Assembly (NCBI GenBank): GCA_017548275.1
Contig: JAFZAH010000037.1
Coordinates: forward strand, 1-64,000
Direction of reading: 5' to 3'
DNA: 64,000 bases
Origin: Prevotella sp.
Lineage (GTDB): Bacteria > Bacteroidota > Bacteroidia > Bacteroidales > Bacteroidaceae
The position numbers and the translations under genes are program-made. Below are positions 1 to 9,392 of this stretch, one piece after another (the first letter of the stretch is position 1; every line of letters starts with the position of its first letter). The notes under the pieces were generated by a model, which searched no databases, was not told where the DNA came from, and worked only from the letters and a program-made list of their open reading frames with translations.

Positions 1-2665
1 AGTCACCGTTTACGTCGCCGGGGATGAAGTCAATCACGCTGAGGGTTGATTTCAGTTTCTCGACGCTATGCGACTCGTTCAGGTTGTTGCTCAGGCTCAC
101 ATTCTTCAACAATATGGCGTAGTCGCCTTTTGTCATGGTAGAGGCTAAGTTGACCGTGATGCGTGCCACCTCGCCGTCATTGCCGTCGAAGGTGTAGCCG
201 TTGCTTGAACTGCATACCACACGCAGGTTGCCGTCGGCGTCGATGTTCGAACCGAAGTAGTCGGTCTTGTTGGCGGTGGTGCGGTCCAGACTCAGTGTTG
301 CCATGGGGAAGCCGTCGGCGTCAGTGGCGACGGTCACACCATCAGGCAATGCGAGGGTGAATGCAAGTCCCTGAATAGGCTCCGTGTTCTTCATCTTCAC
401 AGAGAGCGTCGTTTGTCCGCCAGCCACACCTTGTACAGGCTCGAGATAGACAGTGTTGTCGATGAGGCTGTAGTCAGTGTCGGGCTCCACGTCGGTTTCC
501 TTTGCGAGGAACATATCGTCGAAATAGAAATCCATGCCGTCCGCATCGTTCACAGCCATGTAAAATTGCAGTTGGTTGACAGAACCTTCTGCGGATTCAG
601 AGACAACGCCCTCCACTTCAAAGGTCTGCCATTCATCAGTCAGGTTCATCTGACCGATCAGTCCCCAAATAGATATGTTGATGTCGCTATTCGTTCCGTG
701 ACCGGATATCATCACATCGTCACTTGCTTTCGCACGCATGGAGAAGCGGAAATGGTCGCCCGGTTCCAGGGTGCCGTTCAGGTTGACAATTAATCTGTTC
801 TTCCATTCATTATTCGTCTCAACCTGACCGAAATGTGTAAACAGACAATGGTTATCCGTCACGTATTCTATCACATCATCCAATGTTAATGGAGAAGGAA
901 TCCAACTAATATCCTGTTCCACCTTGCTGAAAGCATCCATGTTGGTTCCTTCAAAGGTGCCGTTGACAATCATATTGTCACCATAGACAATAGGACCAGG
1001 CTCGTCACCACCTGCTCCGATGAGATGCATATCATCGAAGTAATAAGTAACGGATTCCAACCCCTCGTTCAATGTGAATGCGATATACTGTGCGCCCGCC
1101 ATCTGAGATGTAACGGTTACCTCTTTGGTAAAGGTTTGCCATTGGTCGGTAAGATTATAACTCCCGACAAATTCCCAGTGTATATAATCACCGGGGGCAT
1201 TGCGATCTGCCTGAGTGGTTATTAGGACATTCCTGTCGGCTTTGGCACGCATGGTGAAGGTAAGTGTCTCGCCTTCTACCACCGGCCGCGACAGACCTAC
1301 AAAGAACTGTGTGTCCCAGCTATTAGCCGCACCATCCATAGATGTGATGACCATAATATTATTACCGCTCTCTGTCTGAATGAAAGAACTGGTTATAGGA
1401 TTGTCATAACCCGAACTCGCACCTCTGTGATAAGAGAACGGTGAGAGGTCTGAGTCTTCGAAGGTGCCGTTGACGATGAGGTCGGTACCTTCAGGCAAGA
1501 CGGTTTCCATCTCCACGATATTGCTGAATTCGCTCCATCCAGAAGCATTCTGGTATGCGCTCAGGCTGCCGGCAGGCACATAGAGTGTGGCGGTGTTGGA
1601 GGCTTCTATTAAAAGGGTAGATTCATACTCTGAAATAATTGCCGGAGGTGTCGTGGCATAACAATAAACCGATTCCACAGCAGAACCGTTGAACAGCAAT
1701 GAACCCACGCTTGTCAGCGTGCTCGGCAGGGTCACGGTAGTCAACGCGTAGCAACCATTAAAGGCACCATCACCGATGGTTGTCATTCCTTCGGGCAGGG
1801 TGATGCTTACTGCTGAACAGCCAACAAAACCCCATGGATTAACGGCGGTGACGGTATACGTTTTATCCCCATAAGTCACAGAAGCCGGTATGTCAATGGT
1901 GCCAGTGTAGTCATTCCAAATGACACTGGCCTCATTGGTTTCCCCATAAAGATAATATCTGATGCCGTCAATGGTGGCTTCCACTATTGTTTTTAAGATG
2001 GTGACATTCGTGGCAAGGCTTCCGTCTGGATTTTTCAGGTCTTTGGTGTCGAAATAGGCACCTTCAGGTGAGTATATAAAACTTTTTACGAGATCGAAAC
2101 CTCCCTTAAGGTCGCAGATGGCCCCCGGTTCATATCCGCTGGTAGCGATGGACACGTTAGAATTATTGATGGTGAGTTTTTCGATCTGTGTATCTCTCGG
2201 ACCGGCTATGCCCCAAAGGGCCTGAATGACAATGTCGGAGTCATAAATCGTCAGCGAAGCCCCTCGTGTCACGTAGAATCCAGTTTCATTTGGCGAATTT
2301 ACAATGAGTAATCCTGAACCAGTAACACCGGCCGATTCATTAAAAGTAAATACGGGAGCGTTTTCGGCCTCCAACACGGAATAACTTTTAATATCGACCG
2401 TTAAGCCGGGAATAGAAGATTCCACGATACGTTTTCTGTTCTCCCCCGTGAAACTGCCGTTGATGCTAAGGATGTTGGCAGTTGCGTCATAAGAGAACAC
2501 ACCGTTGCCCAAGACGTCAGATGCATTGTCGCTGGTCACTTTCACGCCATGGATTGTGAGATTGTAGTTGGTTACGTCGTCGTTGGTCTCCGCAACCGAT
2601 GCCGAAGTTGTCATCGCAAACAGCAGCCCGACGAAAAGAGTTAATAGTTTTGTGATTTTTTCCAT
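1..2665 (-). CDS. Secreted BspA-like LRR protein with CBM-like, cohesin-like and dockerin modules (3' end off window)
   Basis: This minus-strand reading frame starts at an ATG at 2665 and stays open for 888 codons to the left edge, so the C-terminus is missing. The first ~25 residues form a signal peptide (MEKITKLLTLFVGLLF...). Residues ~215-390 carry LRR_5/BspA-type repeats ending in a VPAGSLSAYQNASGW segment. Two jelly-roll, CBM4/9-like modules follow (~392-545 and ~559-725; each has NGTFE, NLTDEWQTF and a YYFDDM/FYFDDM strand). A cohesin-like domain (~729-870, GGQTTLSVKMKN...QGLAFTL) precedes the start of a type I dockerin (IPGDVNGD), where the window ends. It is a paralogue of the next gene on the same strand. 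A cell-surface or secreted carbohydrate-binding scaffold role is inference; no catalytic domain is visible in this part. Confidence 0.85.
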   Translation of the reverse strand, partial: MEKITKLLTLFVGLLFAMTTSASVAETNDDVTNYNLTIHGVKVTSDNASDVLGNGVFSYDATANILSINGSFTGENRKRIVESSIPGLTVDIKSYSVLEAENAPVFTFNESAGVTGSGLLIVNSPNETGFYVTRGASLTIYDSDIVIQALWGIAGPRDTQIEKLTINNSNVSIATSGYEPGAICDLKGGFDLVKSFIYSPEGAYFDTKDLKNPDGSLATNVTILKTIVEATIDGIRYYLYGETNEASVIWNDYTGTIDIPASVTYGDKTYTVTAVNPWGFVGCSAVSITLPEGMTTIGDGAFNGCYALTTVTLPSTLTSVGSLLFNGSAVESVYCYATTPPAIISEYESTLLIEASNTATLYVPAGSLSAYQNASGWSEFSNIVEMETVLPEGTDLIVNGTFEDSDLSPFSYHRGASSGYDNPITSSFIQTESGNNIMVITSMDGAANSWDTQFFVGLSRPVVEGETLTFTMRAKADRNVLITTQADRNAPGDYIHWEFVGSYNLTDQWQTFTKEVTVTSQMAGAQYIAFTLNEGLESVTYYFDDMHLIGAGGDEPGPIVYGDNMIVNGTFEGTNMDAFSKVEQDISWIPSPLTLDDVIEYVTDNHCLFTHFGQVETNNEWKNRLIVNLNGTLEPGDHFRFSMRAKASDDVMISGHGTNSDINISIWGLIGQMNLTDEWQTFEVEGVVSESAEGSVNQLQFYMAVNDADGMDFYFDDMFLAKETDVEPDTDYSLIDNTVYLEPVQGVAGGQTTLSVKMKNTEPIQGLAFTLALPDGVTVATDADGFPMATLSLDRTTANKTDYFGSNIDADGNLRVVCSSSNGYTFDGNDGEVARITVNLASTMTKGDYAILLKNVSLSNNLNESHSVEKLKSTLSVIDFIPGDVNGD

Positions 2666-2827
2666 TTTTATGTGTGGTTTTGCCTGCGTCTCCCTCGTCA
2701 GGCAGTTGATAAATGTTAATTTTAGTGGCAAGGTGCAGGAGAACACCTCATCATATAATAGTGGCTATTCAGCCCGTTTTCGGTCATTTTATATACATTA
2801 TAAATGTTAAGACACACTAATGCGCGG

Positions 2828-2900
2828 CAAATTTAAGACATTTGCAGTAGTTTTCGCCCTTCTAAATGTTAATTTTTACAAAAAGTAGAAATTGTTGACA
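2828..2900 (-). promoter_or_regulatory. Putative promoter and upstream activator-like block of the first LRR gene
   Basis: On the minus strand a -7-like TAAATTTG lies at 2835-2828. Further upstream is GTCAA...CTACTTTTT (2900-2881). The same two blocks occur at identical spacing upstream of the paralogous gene (6599-6671). No good -33 element is seen, which would fit an activator-dependent promoter. Confidence 0.45.
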
Positions 2901-2907
2901 AAACAAG

Positions 2908-3225
2908 GGGATAGGGGCTATCAATAAACAAAGATGGGCTCGTCTGCGCCCCGTAGGGGCAACGAGCACACAGCCCAAGGCAACGCCCTGGGGATGTGGT
3001 TATATGGAAATTGCGCCCTATAAGGGCAAAAGCATTGATTGTCAACCGCTTTTGCCCTTACAGGGCGAAGGCTACACAAACGTCTATCCCCAGGGCGCTG
3101 CCCTGGGCTATGTGCTGTTTGGCCCTGCAGGCCGTTTTTTTCCAGACACCAATATATATGAATAAAAACAAAGATGGCTGCCCATGACGAGCGGCCATCT
3201 TTGTTTATTGATAGTCCCTATCTCC
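2908..3225. repeat. Nested palindromic element (MITE-like), ~318 bp
   Basis: The outer arms 2908-2945 and 3186-3225 are imperfect inverted repeats of ~38 nt (shared core CTATCAATAAACAAAGATGG). Inside are two further inverted pairs: CAGCCCAAGGCAACGCCCTGG near 2971 against its complement near 3080-3105, and GCGCCCTATAAGGGCAAAAGC near 3013 against GCTTTTGCCCTTACAGGGCG near 3048. The whole unit can fold into one long hairpin. It encodes no plausible protein and lies between the two LRR genes. It could be a MITE or a transcribed palindromic repeat. Confidence 0.6.
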
Positions 3226-3269
3226 TGGAGAACACTAAACACTAAACCCTCTACCCTAAACCATCAGGG

Positions 3270-6200
3270 TTACTTGTGGAGGATGATGTTGGCGATACCT
3301 GTCAGGTCGGCGACATCGACAGAACCATCGGGCGCACCGCCTGGGCCGCCAGCCACGTCGGCTGCTTCCATGATAAACACCGTGAGTGTTTTGCCGAGCA
3401 GGTAGTTTGCCATCAAGGTAAAGTCTGCCACATCCACCTCCAAGTCACCGTTCACATCGCCGGGGATGGTTTCGATCACCTTTTTAAGGGAGAAGTCATC
3501 GAACATGAAATTTCCCATGCTATAATCAGTCACTGGGAGATAGAGTTCCAGTTTGGTGATATCATTTGAAAGGGTTTCATCAACAACACCTTCCACTACA
3601 AACGTCTGCCATTCATCTGTCAGGTTAAATTCACCCAACAAGTTCCAAACTGAGCCATTATTGCCGTGACCGTTGATTGTTATTGCGCCACCAGAGTTTT
3701 TAGCACGCATGGAAAAACGGAAATGGTCGCCCGGGGCGAGGCTGCCGTTCAATTTGATTATCAATTGATCTTGATATGCCCATGGCTCTCCTGTAGATTC
3801 ATTGATATCCACTGGCGTGAAGTACGCATACAGGAAATGATTACCGTCGCCTTCCCAACTTTCTATATTATCCGTAGTGTAATCAAATCTGTTAAAACTA
3901 CCGCCTCCCAGTTGTTGACCACTGAAAGCATCCATGTCCGTTCCTTCAAAGTCGCCGTTGATAATCATATTGTCACCATAGACAATCGGAGCGGCTTCCA
4001 TCTCCACGATATTGCTGAAATCACTCCATCCGGGAGCATTCTGGTATGCGCTCAAACTGCCGGCAGGCACATAGAGTGTGGCGGTGTTGGGGGTACCTAT
4101 CAAAATGGTTGCACCATACTCATTATTAACAACTGCCGGTGGTGTCGTGGCATAACAATAAACAGTTTCCAAATGACTGCACTTGTAAAATATATTAAAT
4201 TCCACATTGGTCAACGTGCTCGGCAAGGTCGCGTTGGTCAGTGACGCGCAACTGGAAAAAGCACCTTCACCGATGGTTGTCATTCCTTCGGGCAGGGTGA
4301 TGCTGGTCACATCCATAGCGGTAAAAGCATATCGGTAAATGGATGTCACAGCGTACGTTTGGTCTTCAAAAGACACTGATGAAGGAATGGTGATATCGCC
4401 AGCGTAACGCCATTTGTAGAGGACCATGGCCTCATGGGTGTTCGGATTGAGTTCGTAGTTGATGCCGCCTATGAGTATTTCAAATGGCTCTGCCATCTCC
4501 ACGATATTGCTGAAATCACTCCATCCCTGAGCATTCAGGTATGCGCTCAAACAGCCGGCAGGCACATAGAGTGTGGCGGTGTTGGGCGTAAAGATCGGAG
4601 ACGTAATATCAAACGGTGTGGTGGAATAAGAATAAACGGTTTCCAAATTTGTGCAACCGGCAAATATAGATTCACCAACATAAGTCAACGTGCTCGGCAG
4701 GGTCACGGAAATCAATGTTTCACTATTAAAAGCACTATAACCGATGTATGTCACGCCTTCGGGTATAATGACGCTGGTCACATCCTTGTTGTAAAAAGCA
4801 TTATAGTCAATGGATGTCACAGCGTACGTCCGGCCTTCATAAGACACCGATGGAGGAATGACGATATCACCTGTTTTATCACATGAATAGACCGTGGCTT
4901 CTTGGGTGTTCGGATTGAGTATGTATTTGATGTCATCGATGATTATGGGCTCTTCCATCTCCACTATATTGCCGAATTCACTCCAAACTGGAGCGTTCTG
5001 GTATGCGCTCAAACAGCCGGCAGGCACATAAAGCGTGGCATCAGACATGTCAGAGAATGTGCCACTGGTCAAAGTCGGCGGTGTCTGCATATAGCAATAC
5101 ACTGCGGACAGGGGACAACCAGAGAAAGCGCCCTCACCAATCTGTGTCACGCCCGCAGGCAGAGTGATGCTCGTCAGGCTGGTACAGTTCATGAATGCCA
5201 TAGAGCCAATCTTCGTCAAATTATGAGGCATATCAACTCTCGTCAGGCTGGAACAATCAAAAAATGCTTTTTCGCCTATGTTCTCCATGTATTCAGGCAG
5301 GGTAACTCTGGTCACATCACAACCGCTAAACGCATTATCATAGAGACCAAATACATAATAAAGCTTACCCTTATAGGTCACCGCTGGGGGAATGGTGATG
5401 TGACCTGTGCAATCTTCAATATAACGGACATAAGCAGACCCGTAACCATACGACGTATCAATCAACGCGTAATTGATGCCGTTGAAGGTGGTTTCTACTG
5501 CCACCCAAGAGATATCGTCGAAATAGAAGTTGTTTGCGGTATCATTCCAATTAAGCCAGAACCCAATAGTCTTCATTCCGTCCGCGCTGGATGGGATATT
5601 GCCCTCAATAGTGATATCTTTCCACTCATCTGTGATGCTCTTTAAGAACATCTGCGTCAAGTTATAACCTGGTTCTGCTTCTGGTTCTATCATAGCCCAA
5701 GCATCGAGTAACATAGCCGCATCGGCTTTCGCTTTCATACTGATGATGTATCTGTCGCCCTTATGCCACACATGGTCGGTGGTGATAAAGAACTGGCTAT
5801 ACCAATCTTTGGTACCGTTACCATCACAGTTGACCTTGATGCCCCTGCTGTTGTTATAACCTATTCCATCCGTGATGGTGGCATCAACGACATCGCCGGA
5901 ATTTTCTACTTTCTTGAAGCAAATATTGTTTCTACCCTCCAAATCGCCATTGATAACCTGCTCACCGTATTTCTCAGGGATGAGCACATCCTCTTGCGAC
6001 TTCACCGAGATGTTGTCAAAGACAAAGGCATTGGTCTCACCCGGAGTGTTCAACAGCACAACAATGCCTTGTGTGCCAAAGCGTCCAGCCTGAGCCGTTG
6101 TCACCACGCCCTTATAGGATATCCTCTTCCAGTAATTGCTAACTTGATAACCGCCGTCAAGGAAAGGTACCAAGACTGTGGTACTGCCGGTGGTTCTTGG

Positions 6201-6554
6201 CTGGCTTTTTGTATAAATTGTGGCTGCTTTCTGCGCTTTCACCATGAACTGCACTTCAATGGAATCGCCCGCCATCCAAGTCTTGTTAGGCGTCCGGATG
6301 ATTAAGGCTGTCGATTCCGGGTCATCGCTGCCGTCAGTCACAATACCTATACCACGGGAACCGTTATAACCGATATTATCTGTGATAGTGGCTTGGCCCG
6401 TTCCGCTGGCTTGCTTGACCATGAAGCATATCGTACGGGTGCCTTCTAAATCTCCGTTTGACACTTCTTCATACCAGATGGAACCGGTGTCTGCCAACAT
6501 CTGAAGCGGGATGAATAGTGACAACAGTAAAAATGTTAAGATTTTCTTCATCAT
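3270..6554 (-). CDS. Secreted BspA-like LRR protein with CBM-like modules and C-terminal dockerin
   Basis: The protein has 1094 residues. It starts with a signal peptide (MMKKILTFLLLSLFIPLQMLA); the second ATG at 6551 is an alternative start. Two CBM4/9-like jelly-roll modules occupy ~22-190 and ~195-350 (NGDLEG starts, FDNIS/FDDIS ends). LRR_5/BspA repeats fill ~360-840, with a repeated block (ATLYVPAG..SAYQNA.W..F.NIVEM) appearing three times, which shows internal duplication. A third CBM-like module (~850-1020) and a type I dockerin (GDVNGDLEVDVADFTLM ... DGSVDVADLTGIANIIL) close the protein. It is paralogous to the truncated gene to its left and oriented the same way, but the palindromic element separates them. 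Binding of a polysaccharide or host ligand and assembly through the dockerin are inferred from the families. Confidence 0.88.
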   Translation of the reverse strand: MMKKILTFLLLSLFIPLQMLADTGSIWYEEVSNGDLEGTRTICFMVKQASGTGQATITDNIGYNGSRGIGIVTDGSDDPESTALIIRTPNKTWMAGDSIEVQFMVKAQKAATIYTKSQPRTTGSTTVLVPFLDGGYQVSNYWKRISYKGVVTTAQAGRFGTQGIVVLLNTPGETNAFVFDNISVKSQEDVLIPEKYGEQVINGDLEGRNNICFKKVENSGDVVDATITDGIGYNNSRGIKVNCDGNGTKDWYSQFFITTDHVWHKGDRYIISMKAKADAAMLLDAWAMIEPEAEPGYNLTQMFLKSITDEWKDITIEGNIPSSADGMKTIGFWLNWNDTANNFYFDDISWVAVETTFNGINYALIDTSYGYGSAYVRYIEDCTGHITIPPAVTYKGKLYYVFGLYDNAFSGCDVTRVTLPEYMENIGEKAFFDCSSLTRVDMPHNLTKIGSMAFMNCTSLTSITLPAGVTQIGEGAFSGCPLSAVYCYMQTPPTLTSGTFSDMSDATLYVPAGCLSAYQNAPVWSEFGNIVEMEEPIIIDDIKYILNPNTQEATVYSCDKTGDIVIPPSVSYEGRTYAVTSIDYNAFYNKDVTSVIIPEGVTYIGYSAFNSETLISVTLPSTLTYVGESIFAGCTNLETVYSYSTTPFDITSPIFTPNTATLYVPAGCLSAYLNAQGWSDFSNIVEMAEPFEILIGGINYELNPNTHEAMVLYKWRYAGDITIPSSVSFEDQTYAVTSIYRYAFTAMDVTSITLPEGMTTIGEGAFSSCASLTNATLPSTLTNVEFNIFYKCSHLETVYCYATTPPAVVNNEYGATILIGTPNTATLYVPAGSLSAYQNAPGWSDFSNIVEMEAAPIVYGDNMIINGDFEGTDMDAFSGQQLGGGSFNRFDYTTDNIESWEGDGNHFLYAYFTPVDINESTGEPWAYQDQLIIKLNGSLAPGDHFRFSMRAKNSGGAITINGHGNNGSVWNLLGEFNLTDEWQTFVVEGVVDETLSNDITKLELYLPVTDYSMGNFMFDDFSLKKVIETIPGDVNGDLEVDVADFTLMANYLLGKTLTVFIMEAADVAGGPGGAPDGSVDVADLTGIANIILHK

Positions 6555-6598
6555 TTATTTTTGTACGGGTTAGTATTATATATGTTTTTTTAGCGTTG

Positions 6599-6671
6599 CA
6601 AATTTAATACATTAGGAACATAATACGCCTTTTATGTTTGTTAAATTGTGTAAAAAGTAGGAAATCTTGAC
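6599..6671 (-). promoter_or_regulatory. Putative promoter and upstream block of the second LRR gene
   Basis: Minus-strand TAAATTTG at 6606-6599 is followed upstream by CTACTTTTT (about 6660-6652) and GTCAAG (6671 region). The distances between blocks equal those at 2828-2900. The block lies between this gene and the divergent GH127 gene, which has its own -7-like TACCTTTG at 6713-6720. Confidence 0.45.
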
Positions 6672-6821
6672 AAGAAGGGGTGACAGTCCGTGTCGGTATC
6701 GACTTTTTTTACTACCTTTGTGCTCTCAAAAGTATATGAAAAGGGGTTAAAATGAGGACTTAAACTCTTATCACAACTCATGTTAACGCCCTTGCTGTTC
6801 ATCATGTAAATAACGATAATA

Positions 6822-9191
6822 ATGAAAAAAATCTTTCTTCTCGCTGCGTTCTTTACCATCACCACGATGGCGCAGGCACAAGACAAACTGTATGCCGACG
6901 AGTTTCCGCTCGGCGATGTGACATTGCTCGACGGACCGCTGAAAAAGGCGCGCGACCTGAACATCCAGACACTGTTGAAATACGACTGCGACCGACTGTT
7001 GGCCCCCTATCTCAAAGAGGCAGGTCTCACACCGAAAGCCAAGTCATACCCCAACTGGGACGGGCTGGACGGTCATGTGGGCGGCCACTACCTGACGGCC
7101 ATGGCTATCAACGCCGCCACGGGTGACGAGGAGTGCCGCCAACGCATGGAGTATATAATAGACCAACTGCAACTCTGCGCCGACGCCAATGCCAAGAACC
7201 ATCCTGAATGGGGCAAGGGATATGTGGGCGGCGTGCCTGGCAGCGACCGTGTGTGGGGGAACTTTAAGAAGGGCGATTTCGGTGCCTATTATGGTTCATG
7301 GGTGCCGTTCTACAACATTCACAAGATGTACGCAGGACTGCGCGACGCATGGGTCTATTGCGGCAATGAGCAGGCCAAACGACTCTTCTTGGGTTTCTGC
7401 GACTGGGCTATCGATTTGACGGCAGGACTTTCAGATGCTCAGATGGAGCGTATCCTCGACACGGAGCATGGCGGTATGAACGAGGTGCTGGCCGATGCAT
7501 ACGCTATGACGGGCGAGCAGAAATACCTCAATGTGGCCAAACGGTTCTCGCATCGCCGGTTGCTGACTCCGCTGATGCAGCGTCGCGACTGCCTCGACAA
7601 CATGCATGCCAACACACAGGTGCCCAAGGTGATAGGATTTGAGCGTATCGCCGAACTGAGCGGCGACGAGGCTTATCATAACGCGGGTACTTTCTTCTGG
7701 GACATCGTCACGGGCGAGCGTTCGTTGGCCTTCGGCGGCAACTCGCGTCGCGAACACTTCCCCAGCAAGGAGGCTTGCCAGGACTTTGTGAACGACATCG
7801 ACGGCCCTGAGAGTTGTAATACGAACAACATGCTGAAACTGACCGAGGATTTGCATCGCCGCAATCCCGAAGCACGTTTTGCCGACTTCTATGAGTTGGC
7901 TACCTTCAACCATATCCTCTCTACCCAGCACCCCGAGCACGGCGGCTATGTCTATTTCACCTCTGCCCGTCCGCGCCACTACCGCAACTACTCTGCACCC
8001 AACGAAGCCATGTGGTGCTGTGTGGGCACAGGCATGGAGAACCACGGCAAGTACGGGCAGTTTGTCTATACCCACAAGGGCGATGCCCTGTTCGTGAACC
8101 TCTTCGTGGCGTCAGAACTCAACTGGCGCGAGAAAGGCGTGACCCTGCGTCAGGAAACCAATTTCCCCTACTCTGAGAGCAGCCGCATCACCGTGACTCA
8201 GGGTAAAGGCGAGTTCCAACTGCTCGTGCGTTATCCTGGATGGGTGAAACCCGGCGAATTCAACGTGAAGGTAAACGGCAAGGCGGTAGCCGCAGTCACG
8301 GGGCCTTCATCATACGTGAGCATCGACCGCAAGTGGAAGAAAGGCGATGTCGTCGATATCCAGTTCCCCATGCACAACAGTGTGAGATATATGCCCAACC
8401 TGTCTCAATATATAGCCCTGATGCACGGTCCTATCATGTTGGCCATGAAGACGGGAACGGAAGACCTCGCCATGCTGATTGCTGACGACAGCCGTTTCGG
8501 GCAGTTGGCCGTTGGCAAGAAACTGCCCATCGACCAGGCGCCGATTCTGATTAACAACGACATCGAGGGTATTGCCAACCAATTGCAGCCCGTCGCCGGC
8601 AAACCGCTCCATTTCACCCTCTCCACCAAGATGGTCAATGAGATACGCAACGAACTGATGCCTTTCTTCGAACTCCATGATGCCCGTTACATGATGTACT
8701 GGCTGGCACTGTCGGAGGATAACTACAAGGGTTACCTCGACAATCTTGCCAAACAGGAGCAGGAACGTCAGGAGTTGGAGGCACGCACGGTGGATAAGGT
8801 GCAGCCAGGCGAGCAGCAGCCTGAGTCAGACCATTTCATGGAGACAGACCGCTCATTCACGGGCAACACGAACGATGTGTTCTTCCGCGATGCCAGCGAC
8901 AACCATTATTTCAGTTACCTGATGCAGACGGGCGGCAAGACCGACCTCAACCTGCGCCTGAAATACTGGGGCGTGGGCGAATGGAAGAGCCACGAGTTTG
9001 ACATCTTCGTCGATGACGTGCTGGTACAGTCTGTCAATAACACCGGCAAATACCGCATCTCGGAGTTCAAATACGAGACCTACCCCATCCCCGCCGACCT
9101 GCTGAAAGGAAAAACACAAGTCCGCGTGAAATTCGTGGCCAAACCCCGCAAACAAATCGGCGAGATTTACGAAGTGAGGTTGGTGGAATAG
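6822..9191 (+). CDS. GH127-type beta-L-arabinofuranosidase
   Basis: The 789-residue protein has a signal peptide (MKKIFLLAAFFTITTMAQAQ) and the (alpha/alpha)6-barrel of the DUF1680 family (GH127/GH146). The family uses a zinc bound by three Cys and one Glu, one Cys acting as nucleophile. Matching residues are present: E330 and C332 in PESCNTNNM, and C399-C400 in MWCCVGTGMENH. The C-terminal third (~540-789) is beta-rich. The enzyme should release beta-L-arabinofuranose from plant arabinans or glycoproteins in the periplasm or outside. A -7-like TACCTTTG lies at 6713-6720, about 100 nt before the start. No SusC/SusD pair is next to it. GH127 versus GH146 cannot be settled by eye. Confidence 0.88.
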   Translation: MKKIFLLAAFFTITTMAQAQDKLYADEFPLGDVTLLDGPLKKARDLNIQTLLKYDCDRLLAPYLKEAGLTPKAKSYPNWDGLDGHVGGHYLTAMAINAATGDEECRQRMEYIIDQLQLCADANAKNHPEWGKGYVGGVPGSDRVWGNFKKGDFGAYYGSWVPFYNIHKMYAGLRDAWVYCGNEQAKRLFLGFCDWAIDLTAGLSDAQMERILDTEHGGMNEVLADAYAMTGEQKYLNVAKRFSHRRLLTPLMQRRDCLDNMHANTQVPKVIGFERIAELSGDEAYHNAGTFFWDIVTGERSLAFGGNSRREHFPSKEACQDFVNDIDGPESCNTNNMLKLTEDLHRRNPEARFADFYELATFNHILSTQHPEHGGYVYFTSARPRHYRNYSAPNEAMWCCVGTGMENHGKYGQFVYTHKGDALFVNLFVASELNWREKGVTLRQETNFPYSESSRITVTQGKGEFQLLVRYPGWVKPGEFNVKVNGKAVAAVTGPSSYVSIDRKWKKGDVVDIQFPMHNSVRYMPNLSQYIALMHGPIMLAMKTGTEDLAMLIADDSRFGQLAVGKKLPIDQAPILINNDIEGIANQLQPVAGKPLHFTLSTKMVNEIRNELMPFFELHDARYMMYWLALSEDNYKGYLDNLAKQEQERQELEARTVDKVQPGEQQPESDHFMETDRSFTGNTNDVFFRDASDNHYFSYLMQTGGKTDLNLRLKYWGVGEWKSHEFDIFVDDVLVQSVNNTGKYRISEFKYETYPIPADLLKGKTQVRVKFVAKPRKQIGEIYEVRLVE

Positions 9192-9199
9192 GAACCTGA

Positions 9200-9272
9200 A
9201 GCCCCCTCCCCATCCACCCCCTCCATGCTCCCCCGTTTGTCGGGGGAGAGCAACCCCGAGGGGAGGGAGTAG
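9200..9272. repeat. G/C-rich palindromic repeat (REP-like)
   Basis: The stretch contains paired C-rich and G-rich tracts (CTCCCCCG...CGGGGGAG and CCCCGAGGGGAGGG). It belongs to the same family as repeats near 9397, 10140, 12590, 13030, 14000, 20500 and 51790. Confidence 0.6.
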
Positions 9273-9330
9273 TTAGCACACTAACTATGATGTCGGTAAA
9301 TAATGATTTAACTGTATCACAAATAGATAC

Positions 9331-9359
9331 GTTAGGGCGGATTTGCAATCCGCCCTAAC
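9331..9359. terminator. Perfect hairpin between convergent genes
   Basis: GTTAGGGCGGATT, loop TGC, then AATCCGCCCTAAC: a perfect 13-bp stem. It lies between the convergent GH127 and aat genes and could stop transcription from both sides, though no long T run follows. Confidence 0.5.
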
Positions 9360-9392
9360 TGTGTCTAATATCATTTGCTATTTGAGGGGTAA

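Noticed and set aside
3666-5645. Plus-strand ORFs opposite the LRR/dockerin gene
   Set aside because: They mirror the repeat structure of the real minus-strand gene and have no independent support.
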